NCBI RefSeq assembly: GCF_902167145.1
Contig: NC_050096.1
Location: 199,594,566-199,658,565, forward strand
DNA length: 64,000 bases
Direction of reading: 5' to 3'
Source of the DNA: Zea mays
Taxonomy: Eukaryota; Streptophyta; Magnoliopsida; Poales; Poaceae
This document shows, piece by piece, positions 11,706 to 24,100 of this stretch (position 1 is the stretch's first letter; every line of letters starts with the position of its first letter). The notes beneath the pieces are model-generated. The model was given only the letters and a program-made list of their open reading frames with translations, was not told the DNA's origin and made no database searches. A program made the position numbers and the translations under genes.

Positions 11706-12089
11706 AATTACTTAGCAGGGCACGTCGAGTGCCTCCGTGGCGCGGCCAAGGAGGAGGTGGGGCTTGGGAGGTGGAGGTGGATTTCAGGATGGGGTAGAGG
11801 ATGCAGTGGGCCAGTGGGTTAGGGTTCAGCAGCCGACCGATGAAGAGTGGGGGCATTTCGCGGCGGGGGTTTCGCGGCGAGCGTATGGACGGCGCGCGGG
11901 CGTTTCGCGGCGGGCGTGCGGGTCGCGGCGGGCTGTGCTGGCGGTTCCTGCGGGCGTAGTGAGGGGGATTCGGCGCGGGCGTTGCGGGCTGCTCGAGGCG
12001 GAGGCGGGGGCGTGCGGCGCGGCGCGGCGGCGATGAAAACGGAGGTCGGGCAGTTGCGTGGTTATCGGGAGCGGGGGCGGTCTACACAC

Positions 12090-12109
12090 CGCTCTTAATG
12101 TAGTACAGA
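12090..12109 (-). other. Proposed Helitron 5' terminus
   Basis: The minus strand reads A|TCTGTACTACATTAAGAG. It differs from the remembered maize consensus TCTMTAYTAMY at positions 4 and 11. It was chosen because it is the best A|TC start downstream of the last captured fragment. Confidence 0.5.
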
Positions 12110-13936
12110 TTGATCTATCATCAGTGCGTGTATCAACCTACTAGCCTACTAGCTAGTATGCTTCGTCGGTCTCTGCTAACGTTTTATCTGCATCGCCAGG
12201 GTTTCCGGATTGGAGGGTTTGCTCTCACTGTCGTCAGTACAGACAAGCTGGACATGAGGTGCCGTACTACACAAGGGTTCTTTGATTGATTGATCCATTG
12301 AAAATTTATTTTTCTTTAATATACTCGCTACGGTACCACCAAATAATATTTGTTTTAGGGTTTGATTTTTTTTGTCTATATTGAATTGTATGTGTATATA
12401 TATATACCGAATATTATATGAAGCCATTAAAAAATCAAAACGAATTTTATTTTAGGGCAGAGGGGTAGTGTATATATATGACTTCTACTCTGTTCGAGAG
12501 TAGCTTCTGCGCGCGCAACGGCTTAATAAGTTGTGCGAAGCTGTTTTTGCCAAATTAATTGATTTATTCAGATAGAGCTTCTTGAACCCCGCACTTGAGG
12601 ATGGATACCATACCAAATGCGGATGATAATATAGTGATTAGCGGCGCCCGCTCCTAGAGAAGCATGATCATCTACCTTTCTCTCTCGTCTCTCCTGTTTA
12701 TCCTCGTTCCAAGAATAACATCCCTTTAATGCTGCTAAGATATATTCTAAGGAGTCCGATAGTAGAAATTGCCACTCCTGAGGCCCTATGCTCTAGAGAA
12801 CCTACCTCAGCTCTAACTAAGAAAGGAGTCCATCGTACCGAGGGATTTGATATTAGAGCCTTCGAAACCACTGAGCGACCATCATGATAAGTCTGAACAA
12901 GCAAGTCTTAAGGGCATGTACAACCTAGAGACTCCTGATCTCAACCCCACCCCCTCTCTCTAGACTTTAAGACACCCCTTAGGTTACGACACAACCCCAT
13001 GTTTATCGAGCTCTCCAGGTCATCCTAGGCTCTTCGGACTTCTAAGCCCCCCTGTCTCAGAGCTCCTCTTGTTCCAATATCAATATGGCAGAATCCCTGG
13101 ACCTTTATGTGGGAAGCAAAGCTTCCTGCTAGGCTAGGTGTGGGAGCCATCACAAACTAGTGAATATGTATGATGTTGCCCCTGAGGCAGAGTGGTCGCA
13201 GAGGGTACGACATTAGGACCATGTTTGTCTATAATCTAGACGATCATATGGTACTGATGGTTTGAATACGACTCTCGTCTATCTCATCAAATATGATGGA
13301 CGATATTGTGGTTAAGGATGTGCACTATTAATGTGGTATAGGCAGGAAGCGTAGTCGAGAGCACTATTTGATACGTGCCATCGCTCTTATAGCCACACTT
13401 AAATACCATCAAGCATTACAAAGTACAAACTGGTACACCGGTTACCAACTATGTTGTATCCAACGACGTGGACTCCATCGCTTGTGACTATAACAAATAT
13501 ATCTGCCACTAAAGCAGGATATACTCAACATTGTGGAATGATCGAGACATGCCACAGTGTACGACTCCACGACTATGGTAAGATAAGAGTTGTTACCCCT
13601 TTGCTAGATGGGACCTACCGTCCAACAGACATGCAAGTCTCCCTCCTTTCTTGAGCTATAAAAGGGTCTCTCTCGCTCCGACCTAGTAGATCGATTCATT
13701 TAGGTTCGATTCAAAGAGAAGAACTAAAGAACTAGGACTCGGACAAAGATACTAAATGGTATACATAGGGATGAACTAGAGGTCATTAGCATAGAACTCT
13801 CACAAGAATGAAACAGAAGGGGGGAGCTAGTAGATCATGCCGCTGCTTACTTGATACCAGAGCCTATAATTTTATTTATCTTTATGTTTATCAATCCACC
13901 CAACCCAAGTAGAACGTACGTCCAAAACCTCTATAA
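12110..13936. other. Unassigned intergenic DNA with LTR-like remnant
   Basis: No supported gene. GAGCTATAAAAGGGTCTCTC at 13654-13673 looks like a promoter of an old LTR; the preceding 700 bp have retroelement-like texture, but no ends, primer site or frame could be placed. Short frames here are not convincing. Confidence 0.4.
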
Positions 13937-14053
13937 GAGCTAGTTTGAGAACCACATTTTTTCAAGAGATTTTCATTTGTCAAGAAAAAATAGTTCATTT
14001 TCACTTAGAAAAATATGAATCAGTTGAAAAAAATGGAGTTTTCAAATTAGCCC
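13937..14053. mobile_element. Tourist-like MITE, 117 bp, TAA duplication
   Basis: The left end GAGCTAGTTTGAGAACCACA and the inverted right end GGGCTAATTTGAAAACTCCA form a terminal inverted repeat that continues through the following T-rich stretch. TAA flanks it at 13934-13936 and 14054-14056. Confidence 0.7.
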
Positions 14054-14244
14054 TAATTGTCCGTGTGGATAAACAGACGACATCTAGAATAAACGTGCCT
14101 CAAGGCTCAAGTCTACACTCCTAACTCTATCTTGCAGAGACTGTTGGGCATACCTGCACAATCTTGCAGAGCAGCCCACAATGTTAAAAGCAGGCTTATT
14201 GCGGCTTAACCCGTATAACCCAACGGCGGCGCTTCGACTGTTCA

Positions 14245-14663
14245 GGGCCTGTTTGGAATCAAAGTCTTTCAAAACCATGGTTTCCAAATATTGTGGTTTA
14301 TAATTGTCGTGACATAAATACTATAGTTTTTAAATACCATGTTTTTTTTCACAGTTTTCATGGAAACCGATGCTTGTTTGGTTCCAAAGTTTAGAAACGC
14401 AGTATTAACTGCATGGGGAGTGGACAACGGGTGATCGGGCCATCGTGGCAGAGGCTGGTGATGGAAGAAAACCAAGGAAAACTGAGGTCTAGACTTCAGT
14501 ATCCAAAACTCCAAAAATACTATAGTTTTAGATAAACCATGGTATTCAAAACAGGGTTTTGATAGCACCAACCAAACACCTTTTGGCTTCTAAAACCATA
14601 GTATTGTACAATACCATAGTATTGCTTTAAAAATGTAAAAATACTATGTAACCAAACAGGCCC
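14245..14663. mobile_element. MITE, 419 bp, TCA duplication
   Basis: Terminal inverted repeats GGGCCTGTTTGG / CCAAACAGGCCC are perfect over 12 bp. TCA flanks both sides (14242-14244, 14664-14666). The interior is full of CTATAGTTTT and AAAACCATAGTATT palindromic units. The 3-bp duplication fits the PIF/Harbinger group. Confidence 0.75.
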
Positions 14664-14666
14664 TCA

Positions 14667-16057
14667 CTTACTCGCATCGGTCTTGCAGTCTTTCTCTCTG
14701 CTGTGCCCTCAGCCGCAGTATCCTTTTCGCGGCGACCGGCATCCTCTCGTCCACGGCACACCTTGACTCGATGCGCGGCACGAGCAACACCAACACCGAC
14801 GACGGAAGCAACAACACCGCCCACCTCTGTCTGTTCTTAAGCTTTACACGGAACTGCGGGCCGCCGCAGTCAGTTTATTAGTTTCCGGGATTCTTAAAAA
14901 ACCGCATCTTTGTCCGCCACCGCGCTCTCGTGATGTGGCTGGCCGTCGTCAGCTCGCATGCGAGCGCGACAGCGCGCGGGACGCGGACTCGTCTTCCGCC
15001 CCCGCGGTCGTCGGCGGCGCCTGCTTGGGCTGGGCTCCCCCGAACTCGTGCAAAGTGAGACACACTTCTCCCAGAATACTAGTACACGCTGAGTGACAGA
15101 GGGGGGGTGACAGGCGCACACGGACACGGACACGGTGGCGGTCGTGGTCGACGAGAGCTAGGCAGCTAGCTAGCGCCGCGCGCACGTAATTAACGAGCTG
15201 CTGCGCGCGCGGTCTACACGTAGACGGCGTGGCGTGCTGCTCCCGTGCACCCAGCTGCGCCACACTTTCCCAGCACAGGCGTCGTCGTCCGGCCCGCGCC
15301 CGACGACGACCCGCAATCTTGCCGCGCGATCCGCTGCAAGAAAAAGAAAGAAAGAAAGAAAGAACCATCCAGCTTATAGCTACCGCTGCGGGCGGCAGCA
15401 GGACGGCTGTTCGGGGTTGAATTCCGGCCGCCGGGTGGGGCCGGGGGGGAAGGCTGTTCCGAGTTGAATTCCGGCGACGGCGACGGCGATGGCCTGTTTC
15501 GAAGGAGAGACGGGGGCCGGAAGCAAGCGACGCGGACCGGGCACGGGGGAGCAGAGCAGCCCTAGCTTGCGCTGTGGCGTGAGCGTGATGGGGCGATGGG
15601 GGGCGCACGGCACTGTCACTGACCTGACGCGACCAGGCGCGCACGATGGCGACGGATGGAGGACGGACCTGTATCTTTCTATCTATATGCTACTAGCTAT
15701 CTGCAGGTGCGGGCACTGCGTGCAGATCGCTCTCTCCTGCCGCGCCCAGCGCCCTGGACTCTGGAGGCTGTGGAGCCAAGCCACAGGCAGCCCGGACCCC
15801 GGACCGGACGTACTACGCCGTCGTCTGTAGCGGTGTAGCCCTTGAACGCATCCGCCCGTCGGTCCATCCCGGCCGGGTACAGTGCACCGGTTGCTGTCGG
15901 CCGCCAGATGCGTGGCTGACGAATGCGATCCGATTCCGACGCTGCTGCAGCAGCTTCGTTCCCCAGCGGACTCGATCGGCCGCCTGTGCTCTGTGCACAT
16001 GCAGGCAATGGGCCAGCAGCCAGCAGCTAGCAACAGTCACATCACATCGAACAATAA
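14667..16057. other. GC-rich unassigned DNA
   Basis: Long overlapping frames here (for example 15644-14949 on the minus strand) are of low complexity, rich in Arg, Ala and Ser, and show no family motif, so I do not call a gene. The composition would suit a decayed promoter or first-exon region. An AAAG microsatellite lies at 15338-15364. Confidence 0.4.
15338..15364 (+). repeat. AAAG microsatellite
   Basis: A run of AAAG units following AAGAAAAAG. Confidence 0.9.
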
Positions 16058-16417
16058 GACTGACCGCAGCGGTCGACCCTACCCCTTCCCCTCCCCTTGC
16101 ATGTCGGCTGTAGGGGGCACCCTATGGCCGCAGCGGTGCCCCCTACAGCGTCCCCTACGTGTCGGTCCCCTTCTCTCTCCCCCCAGATTTAGCGTGTCAC
16201 TGTTCATCACCCTAAACACTGTGCTGTGGGTCCACGAGTAATTGTTAGTAGATAAAAAAATTGATAGTTGGTATAGAAAATGATATTTTATAGTGGTAGT
16301 GGGGTATAGGGGGAGTATTTAGGGAGAACCGTTGCGGGAGATGAAAAAATAGGGGGAAAAATAGGGGGAAAAAGTGATATAGGGGGAAAAATTTAGGGGT
16401 AACGGTTGCGGATAGCC
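16058..16417. mobile_element. MITE-like element, 360 bp, TAA duplication
   Basis: The left end GACTGACCGCAGCGGT and the inverted right end GGCTATCCGCAACCGT match at most positions. TAA flanks it at 16055-16057 and 16418-16420. The interior carries repeated ATAGGGGGAAAAA blocks. Confidence 0.55.
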
Positions 16418-17128
16418 TAACAACAGCAATAATCGGACGAAGGTGTTCCAGTGTTCTAGCTAGCCGACTCGTATTATCGTTAGGGATAAAAACGGGACGG
16501 GTACCCGGAACGGGTATCGGATACGGGTACCAAAACGGGACGTAATTTCGAATACGGATACGGATATTTTATTTGTCTGGACGGATACGGGTATTACCTA
16601 GATATTGAACCTCGGATACGGGTAGGATACGGAATCACTAATACCCGGTCAGTACCCGAAAATCCCAGGTCTGATACGGGTACCCGGAATTCGGGTACCC
16701 GTTTTTTCTTTTTCTGCATAATATTTTATAAAATCATAACTTTTACATATGAAATCGGATGAAGATAAAGTTTATATGAAAATTGTAGAGCTTGAAGAGA
16801 TCTATGACTTTGTAATACATCAATTTTTTGTTTAAACAATATTTTAATGATTTAATTGTATTTTGATAATTTTCTATGACAAGAAATTAATAATACATAA
16901 ATAGCCTCAAAAAATCGTGAAATTTTACGGAGATACAACATATGTCCATATGTAACCATAAAAATGTTTGGATCATATGATCTATAAGATGCCCACGTTT
17001 CTTTCCTTTCACTTTCACTTGTTTGTATGAGTTACATGTGAAATTAGTGTAAGTATCCAAGTTTCAACATAATCAGTACTTCACTTTATCATTTTCATAC
17101 GAGGACTTGAGTTATCTTCATATAAAAT

Positions 17129-18633
17129 TGAAAGTCACCTAGAGGGGGGTGAATAGGCGAAACCTGAAAATTAAAACTTTATCACCCAACTAGATCCCTT
17201 GATTAGTGGTTAGAACAAGATATACAATTATCGGAGTATATAAAAAAACTAAGTCCTTGCTTGAAAAGAGTATTGCTTGCAAATAATGCGGAATTGATAA
17301 ATCAATACAACTAATAAGTCTATGAGAATAAAGCAAGATGGCTTAGATAAGAAGAGCAATAGCACAAGTTCTTTCTTGCAAGGCGTTGCTTCACTAAATG
17401 AGAATTTAACTTAAAGCAACACCAAATAGTATTAGCAAAGAATAGTGCAAGAAGAACTTAGAAAGGAAAAGAACAAACAAATCACAAGCAATAAGCACAC
17501 GAGACACAGGTGATTTGTTTTACCGAGGTTCGGCCCTCGAAGGCCTCGTCCCCGTTGAGGAGTCCACTAAGGACGGGTCCCTTTCAACCCTTTTCCTCTT
17601 TCTCCACCGATCACCAAAGACCGGAGAGCTCTTCTTCTTCTCAAGGATCACTTAAGACCCCACAAGGATCACCACACTCTTTGGTGTCTCTTACTAGCTT
17701 TACAAGCCTCCAAAACTTTGGAGGAAGTTCAATGGGAGTCAAAACTCCACGCGCAAATGAACACAAAGAAGTAGCACACACTATCTCTCAATGAATCTCA
17801 CAAGGCACTAGTGCTAAACTCAAATGAGTAGCTCTCTCTTGCTTGCTCTATCTTTTGTGGCACTTGTGTTGGTTGTAGTGGTCTAGATCTTGTGTATAGG
17901 ATGGATCAATGAATAGAAGTGGTTGGGAGGGCTTGAGTATGTCAACTAGATGACTTGGAATGTTGCTTGGACTCCCACACCTTGAAGTGGCCGGTTGGCG
18001 TGGTATTTATAGCCACCATCCAAAATGTAGTCGTTGGAGAAGGTTGCTGGCGATGGGCGCACCGGACAGTCCGGTGCGCCACCGGACAGTGTCCGGTGAG
18101 CTGCCATGTCATCTTCCCATTAGGGCTTGGAGCTGGTCGACCGTTGGAGGCTCTATCCTCATGTGGCACCGGACAGTCCAGTGCGACACCGGACAGTCCG
18201 GTGCCCCTCTGACCGTCTGCTCTGACATCTGATTTGCACTGTTTGCTTTGCAGAGTCGACCGTTGCGCGCAGATGACCGTTGCTCCGCTGGCGCATCGGA
18301 CAGTCCGGTGGCACACCGGACAGTCCGGTGAATTATAGCGGAGGTGCGCCTGGGAAACCCGAAGGTGAAGAGTTTGAAGTCGATCTTCCCTGGTGCACCA
18401 GACACTGTCTGATGGCACACCGGACAGTCCGGTGCGCCAGACCAGGGAGCACTTCGGTTTCCTTTGCTCCTTTCTTCTTGAACCCTTTTTAATCTTTGTA
18501 TTGGTTTTGAGTTGAACCTTTGGCACCTGTAGAACATATACTCTAGAGCAAACTAGTTAGTCTAATTATTTGTGTGGGGCATTTCAACCACCAAAATCAT
18601 TTAGAAAAAGGTTTAAAGCCTATTTCCCTTTAA
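17129..18633 (-). repeat. 3' LTR of element A
   Basis: Starts TGAAAGTCACC on the plus strand and ends CCCTTTAA, where the partner LTR ends CCCTTTCA. Length 1,505 bp. Palindromes cluster at 18057-18098, 18167-18204, 18296-18333 and 18400-18440. A TATTTATAG promoter core (minus-strand CTATAAATA) lies near 18004-18012. Confidence 0.9.
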
Positions 18634-21600
18634 ATCTCCCCCTTTTTGGTGATTGATGCCAACACACATCAAAGCAAATATATAAGTGAATAATTGAACT
18701 AGTTTGCATAAGGTAAGTGCAAAGGTTGCTTGGAATGAAACCAATATTATTTCAATAGATATGCATGGATTGTTTTTCTTCTTATTTAAAATTTTGGACC
18801 ACGCTTGCACCACTTGTTTTGTTTTTGCAAACTCTTTTGTAAATTCTTTTCAAAGTCCTTTTGCAAATAGTCAAAGGTAAATGAATAATATTTTGAGAAG
18901 CATTTTCCAAGTTTCGAGATTTTCTCCCCCTGTTTCAAATGCTTTTCCTTTGACTAAACAAAACCCCCCCTTAATGAAATCCTCCTCCTCGTGTTCAAGA
19001 GGGTTTTAGATATTAATTTTGAAGAGGGTATACCAATTTGAAATACCAATTGAAAAACTTCTTTTAACACCAATTAAAAGACTACATTTTTGCAATTGGT
19101 GGTGGTGCGGTCCTTTTGCTTTGGGCTAACACTCTCTCCCCCTTTGGCATGAATCGCCAAAAACGGATGCTTGAGTGAAATATAAGCCCTTTTCCTTTCT
19201 CCCCAATGGCAAACAAATAAATATGAGTGAAGATTATACCAAAGTAGAGAACGATGCGGAGTACCGGCAAAGAGTAGATAATATCGATGGAGTTGAGTGG
19301 AAGCGTCGTCTTTGCCAAATACTCTATTTCCCTTTCAATTCTATGACTAAGCATGAGAATACACTTGAAAACACATTAGTCATAGACATAAAAGAGATAT
19401 GATCAAAAGGATATATCAAATTAAGCATGATCATAGTTCTATATAACATAGATTGCTCCCCCTAAATATGTGCATGGAGAGAAACACATATTTTGGCCTT
19501 AAATGCCAATTGCACATAATTCGGTTAATGAGAACATATCTATATCATACAGAATATGAAGTGCATTGTGTCGCAGTATAGGTGTGATGCTCATGACAGT
19601 TTATGCACTTATGAAAGCATGTTATAAACATCTCAAGCATTTACCCTTAAGGATTTCAAAGAGGCTTAAGGACCATCCACCTTTGGAACAAAGGTAGCTT
19701 ATCCTCGTTACAAGGTTAAGCTTTAAGCTCTTTGATAATAAAATCACTTCATCTAGTTTTAACAAAAGATGCATTAAAGCAGGAATGGATTTTTGAGAGG
19801 TTAAACTAGATATGAAGCAGGGATAATGCATGGACATGTTTTCTCTTCCTTTTATACAAGATATGCTGAGAATGTATATACAAGGAAGATTTAGGTACAT
19901 GTATAAATGAGATGAAGTAGTTTTACCCTTTTGTACCTTCACATAGAGACGCTCTCTTCATCGTGCTTTGTCCTTAGTCTTAGATGCTTAGGACCTATAC
20001 TCAATGACAATATATGGAAATATTTTGCACAAGAGAGAGTTCTACAACTAGTGATCATTTTCCAAGTTATTGTTAGCATATATCAAATGGATCATAAATT
20101 GCATAAATGTATCATGAATTCTCCTTTTAACTTAGTGCATATCAAGAGATATTGATTGATAGTATGTGCGGCACTAAGAAACATGATTCTTAATTGAAGT
20201 CATTCAATGATCAAACAAATAACAGATGTGATCAAAAGAACAACATACGCATCAGATTATCAATTAAGCTTAGAGTAGGAGAATCCAGCAAATATGCTAC
20301 TTTAGAGTGAAAGATAAGAATTGAAAAAATAGTAGCATACATCATGAGAAACTCATTCTCATGCAAGAGATTATATGGAATTACGAATATAAAGTGATAG
20401 TCTCAACATAATCAAGATATAGAAAGAGACCCCCCCCTAAAGATATGCATCAATTATTTGAATGAATTGAATGGATGAATTTGCTCTAAAGACAAATAGG
20501 GAGAAGCATTATACATCTTGATCAAGGCTTATAAGATTTGCAATAAGCACCTTATGCCTGACATTTTCTCAATGAAAAGGATTTAGAATACTCACAACCA
20601 CACCATTGATTGTTTTGTAGAAGTAGGTGGTGTTGTTCTTGATGTCTTCCTCTTTCATTTGAGAGTCCTCCCTTTGCAGTGGCTTCTTTTTCCTTCCAAA
20701 CTTATTGAAAATACCCAAAAAAGATGTTAGTAACACAAGGGAGTATATAATGAAGGATGATTTCTTTAGATAGGAAATAAACACAATTCATCGTCCATAT
20801 TTCACATATACATGAAGTAAATTCCTTAACGTTAGAGCACAACAATATGCATCCTTTAAGCATTTTGATCAATCATAGGAAATTTACTTCTTTATATTGA
20901 GTTTATTAATCATTACTTGGAAGTAAATCAATATGAGAATATGTATAGCAAAGGCATGAAATAGATTCTAATGGACTAGTGCATTTATGAGAATGAGATT
21001 GAATGCACACCTAGCAAAAATTAAGTCCAACAAAGAATCTATTCTTCACATAGGTAGAATAAGATAATTTAGAGTAAATAACCATTGATGGGAACTATAT
21101 TTGATTAAGAAGATGAGTTCCCATACCTTTGCTTTTACCTTTCTTCCTTTGGGTGAAGAGCAACCCTTGAGGCTTGTGCACTTTCTCTTTTGTAGATATT
21201 CATAAGTAAGCTCAAGAGATACGTCGTTAGTAACACAAGCACTAGTTTCTATTTTTGTAATCATTTTTGATAAGGAATGAAAAGATGGATTACTAAAACA
21301 TGGAAACTTCATAGCATGAACTAGATTATCTTATAGATGATGTTATGCTCAATTTTAACTCATAAAACAAGCATAAATAATCCCTTAAGATTATAGGAAC
21401 AAATCTAATTCATGATATGGAAAGCGATAAATGTGAAAGAATCAAATCCAATTTAAGCAAGTAGAAACACATCATAAATCATTGGATTGATTTTTATTTT
21501 CATGTTAGATTACACATTTCCAAAGAGAAACTTATTCTCTACAAGTGAGACTACTTGGGTTACTTGGATAAAATCATTAGTCTCACCATTCTAGTTATAG

Positions 21601-22242
21601 AGAGAGTTTTCCTTTCATAAGTGCCCTAAGGATTTGACTTTCTTACATGACACCTTATCCTTTTAAGAACTTGAAATATCTCTCTATATCTAGAATCATG
21701 GCAATAATAGAATGACTAGAGAGAAACATGCCATGAGATACTTGCAACAATTTAAAGCATGTAGATTGCCATAGTATGGAAATGATGAGTATGCAATCTA
21801 CCATATGAGAGGAAATTCTTCAAAGAATGGTAATATAAATTTAAAGACATTTGAAGTGCTTCTTTTTCTATGCGAGTACACAAGACACATGAGAAATCAT
21901 AATTTTGAGATACTTGCACTTAAAACACAAGCGTTACCATCCTTCGGCTTTCCTCCATGTTGTAGGCCTTGATTTTTCCGCACAAGATAATTCTTTGTTT
22001 CCTACAACATCAATATCTTCCCCGAGATGATATGAGTTTTAGACATAACAATTTGAAATAACTTTGGGTCAATCTTGGATATATGGATCATTGAAGATTG
22101 CTAGCTTGAGTTAAATTGAATTAACTTTCTTAAGCACCCCAAGGCTTCATATCATCTCCTTTTCCTGCAAAGCTTGTCAAGCATATTTTGGTACCCATCT
22201 CTTGATGGGTCCATCAAGGTTAGTCAACAAAGATCTAGGAAC
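18634..22242 (-). other. Non-coding interior of element A
   Basis: AT-rich, about 3.6 kb, with stops in all frames. Near the LTR it carries CTCCCCC-type tracts (minus-strand polypurine, such as AAAAAGGGGGAGAT next to the LTR) and CCCCCTTTGGCATGAATCGCC-like blocks shared with B, C and D. This stretch lies where pol would be in an autonomous element. Confidence 0.75.
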
Positions 22243-22845
22243 TCAAACGTCTTTTGTGTTAGCACTAAGTAAACTCATTACCTTTCTAGCACAAGTTGCA
22301 ATTTTGGGTTGCCTAGTTATATGAGAAATAATTGACAAGCTAGGAGTGAGATTGTTACCATTGGGACAATCTTTGCATTGATGTCCCTTCTTTCGGCATA
22401 TGTAGCATAGGTGATCTTCTAGCCTTGAAGATTTCTTCCTTCCTTGTTTCTTGCTTGCTACATGGTTAGTGAATATTTTCTTTTCTAACATTATGCCTTT
22501 TTGTTTTAAATGGGGACAAGATCTAAATAAGTGTCCCTTCTTGGAGCATTTAAAACAAACTTTATCATCCTTGTCAATAATCAAGTCATTTTTAATATAG
22601 GGGCATGACCTAATCGAGTGCCCCTTTTCAAAGCATTCACTACACTTCTGACTTTTCTTAGTGTGAAGTGAGACTTGATTATTACCTTGGATGTTACCTT
22701 TTATGGAGGTGTGGTTGAGGCTTTTGGAAGAGGTATTGATTTTCTTCTTTTGTTCCTTCCCCTTAGCAATCCTCAAGTCCTTGACATTTTCTTCAAGGGA
22801 TTTAGTGCATGCCACGGTTGTTCCCGTCTCAAGCTTCTTCACCAT
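22243..22845 (-). pseudogene. Element A gag, C-terminal part with three CCHC zinc knuckles
   Basis: A 200-residue open stretch, very Lys-rich. It carries three CX2CX4HX4C knuckles: CSECFEKGHSIRSC, CFKCSKKGHLFRSC and CYICRKKGHQCKDC. Such knuckles bind retroelement RNA during packaging. B, C and D gag have one knuckle only. The upstream gag frame is joined to this part through a TAA near 22893-22895 and frame changes near 22985 and 23150, so the protein is broken in this copy. It is the last coding sequence before the empty interior. Confidence 0.75.
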
Positions 22846-23106
22846 GTGATCACGGTTATCTTGAGAAGGTTGAGCAATGCACTTCCCTTTTAGTTATGTC
22901 AAGCTCATTTTTAGCCTCTCATTTTCTTCTTTGAGCTTTTGATAAGTATCATCTTTTGTTCCTGCAAATTCTAGCTCAAAAGGAAGATTTGCTTGTCGAC
23001 GGACAACAAGCACTAGCAAATGGTAATGTAGTTTCAATTTGAATACATGTGCATGAGTGAGGTTGTTGGAATTTTAAGTTTTCTATCACAACCTCATGAG
23101 CAATAT

Positions 23107-24051
23107 TTAATATGATATGATCATCCATAAGATTTTCATAAGAACATAGAAGCATATTATATTTTCTTGAAAAGCTAGATTTTCATCTTTTAGCTTTTCT
23201 ACTTGGTCCTTAAGCAAGACATTCTTATTTACTAATTGAGCGATACAATGTAAAGCGTTATCTTGCTCAATTGAAATAGTTTCATACCTTTGGACCAAAT
23301 CAACATGAGAGCACTTTAGCTCCTCATGTTCTTTAGTCAACTCGTCAAAGTATTGCATTTTTATGGAGAGAATACTTTCTAGCCTTTGACGAGCTTCGCT
23401 TTGCTCTCTCGCTCTTTCTAGAAGTTTGAGCATGACCGCCTTATCTTCTTGGCTTAGGCGAGCGTAGAGTTGCATGAAGCTTCTTTCTTTCTCCTCATCC
23501 TCATTTGTGCTTCCGCTATCATTTTCATTAGCCACACAACATATGTGGGAATCGAAATGGGAAGACAAACCTTTTGGAGAGATGGATTCATCGTTTGGTC
23601 TCCATCGATCATTTTCTTCTTCTTCCTTGCAAAGGTTAGTATCACAAAGACCAAAGGAAGTAGAAGCACAAAATGAACTATCATGTTTGGACTCATCAAA
23701 TTTGCTTTTAATTCTAGTCCAAATATCATACACATCACAAATAGATTTATCATATTTTATTACGAAGGCATGATAATCTTCTTTGCTAAGGGATTTACTT
23801 AAGATGTCATAAGCTAGATAGTTTAAGCGTATACATCTTAAATCTTCTTCGGAGGCATTTTCCCTAGCATAGTTAGGAAGAAATAATACTCTTACTAAAA
23901 TTTGTTCTAATTGTGGATCTACCGTTCTAAAAGCATTTATCACTCTAGTAGACCATGACTCATAATTAGAACAATCGAAAAGTAATATTTCAAGAGTTAC
24001 CTCCCTGTTCTCCTGGGTCTTCTTGTTCTTTTGGGATCTTTTACGAGCCAT
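23107..24051 (-). pseudogene. Element A gag, N-terminal part
   Basis: Starts 36 bp inside the primer site with ATG at 24051 and stays open for 314 codons. The N-terminal half (LLFDCSNYESWSTRV, DVYDIWTRIKSKFDE) resembles the copia-type gag core. The second half (EKERSFMQLYARLSQEDKAV onward, EELKCSHVDL, NKNVLLKDQVEKLKDE) is predicted by eye to form a long coiled coil. A frame change near 23150 ends it early; the coil continues in another frame to 22850. It is distinct in sequence from the B/C/D gag. Confidence 0.75.
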
Positions 24052-24086
24052 CACTTCAAGTTGTTAGACTCAAGATGAAGTGCCTA

Positions 24087-24098
24087 GCTCTGATACCA
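24087..24098 (-). other. Primer binding site of element A
   Basis: The minus strand reads TGGTATCAGAGC, complementary to the 3' end of plant initiator Met tRNA, two bases inside the 5' LTR. Confidence 0.9.
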
Positions 24099-24100
24099 AT

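Larger units (their letters stand above)
4651..12109 (-). mobile_element. Helitron with captured gene fragments
   Basis: Read on the minus strand, the element ends in CGTCGCAACGCACGGGCAC, four bases, then CTAG followed by host T. By my recollection this fits the maize Helitron 3' consensus at every position, including the CCGT/ACGG hairpin arms just before CTAG. The proposed 5' end is TCTGTACTAC at 12109 preceded by host A, which deviates at two positions from the usual TCTMTAYTAMY start. An insertion between A and T without a target duplication is the Helitron rule. Inside lie at least four gene-like segments, all in the same orientation as the element and still containing introns, as expected of Helitron capture at the DNA level. 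No Rep/helicase frame is visible, so it is non-autonomous. The 3' end is strong; the 5' end is tentative. Confidence 0.7.

Noticed and set aside
12907..13860. Possible solo LTR with TATA box at 13657-13664
   Set aside because: No matching TG/CA ends or target duplication could be placed.
14949..15644. 231-codon minus-strand frame
   Set aside because: Arg/Ala/Ser-rich low complexity in GC-rich DNA, overlapping open frames on both strands, no family motif.
17942..18537. Frames of 140-194 codons in LTRs with repeated 'HRTVRCA/PDCPV' peptides
   Set aside because: They are translations of the CCGGAC..GTCCGG palindromes and occur on both strands of every LTR, so they are not genes.
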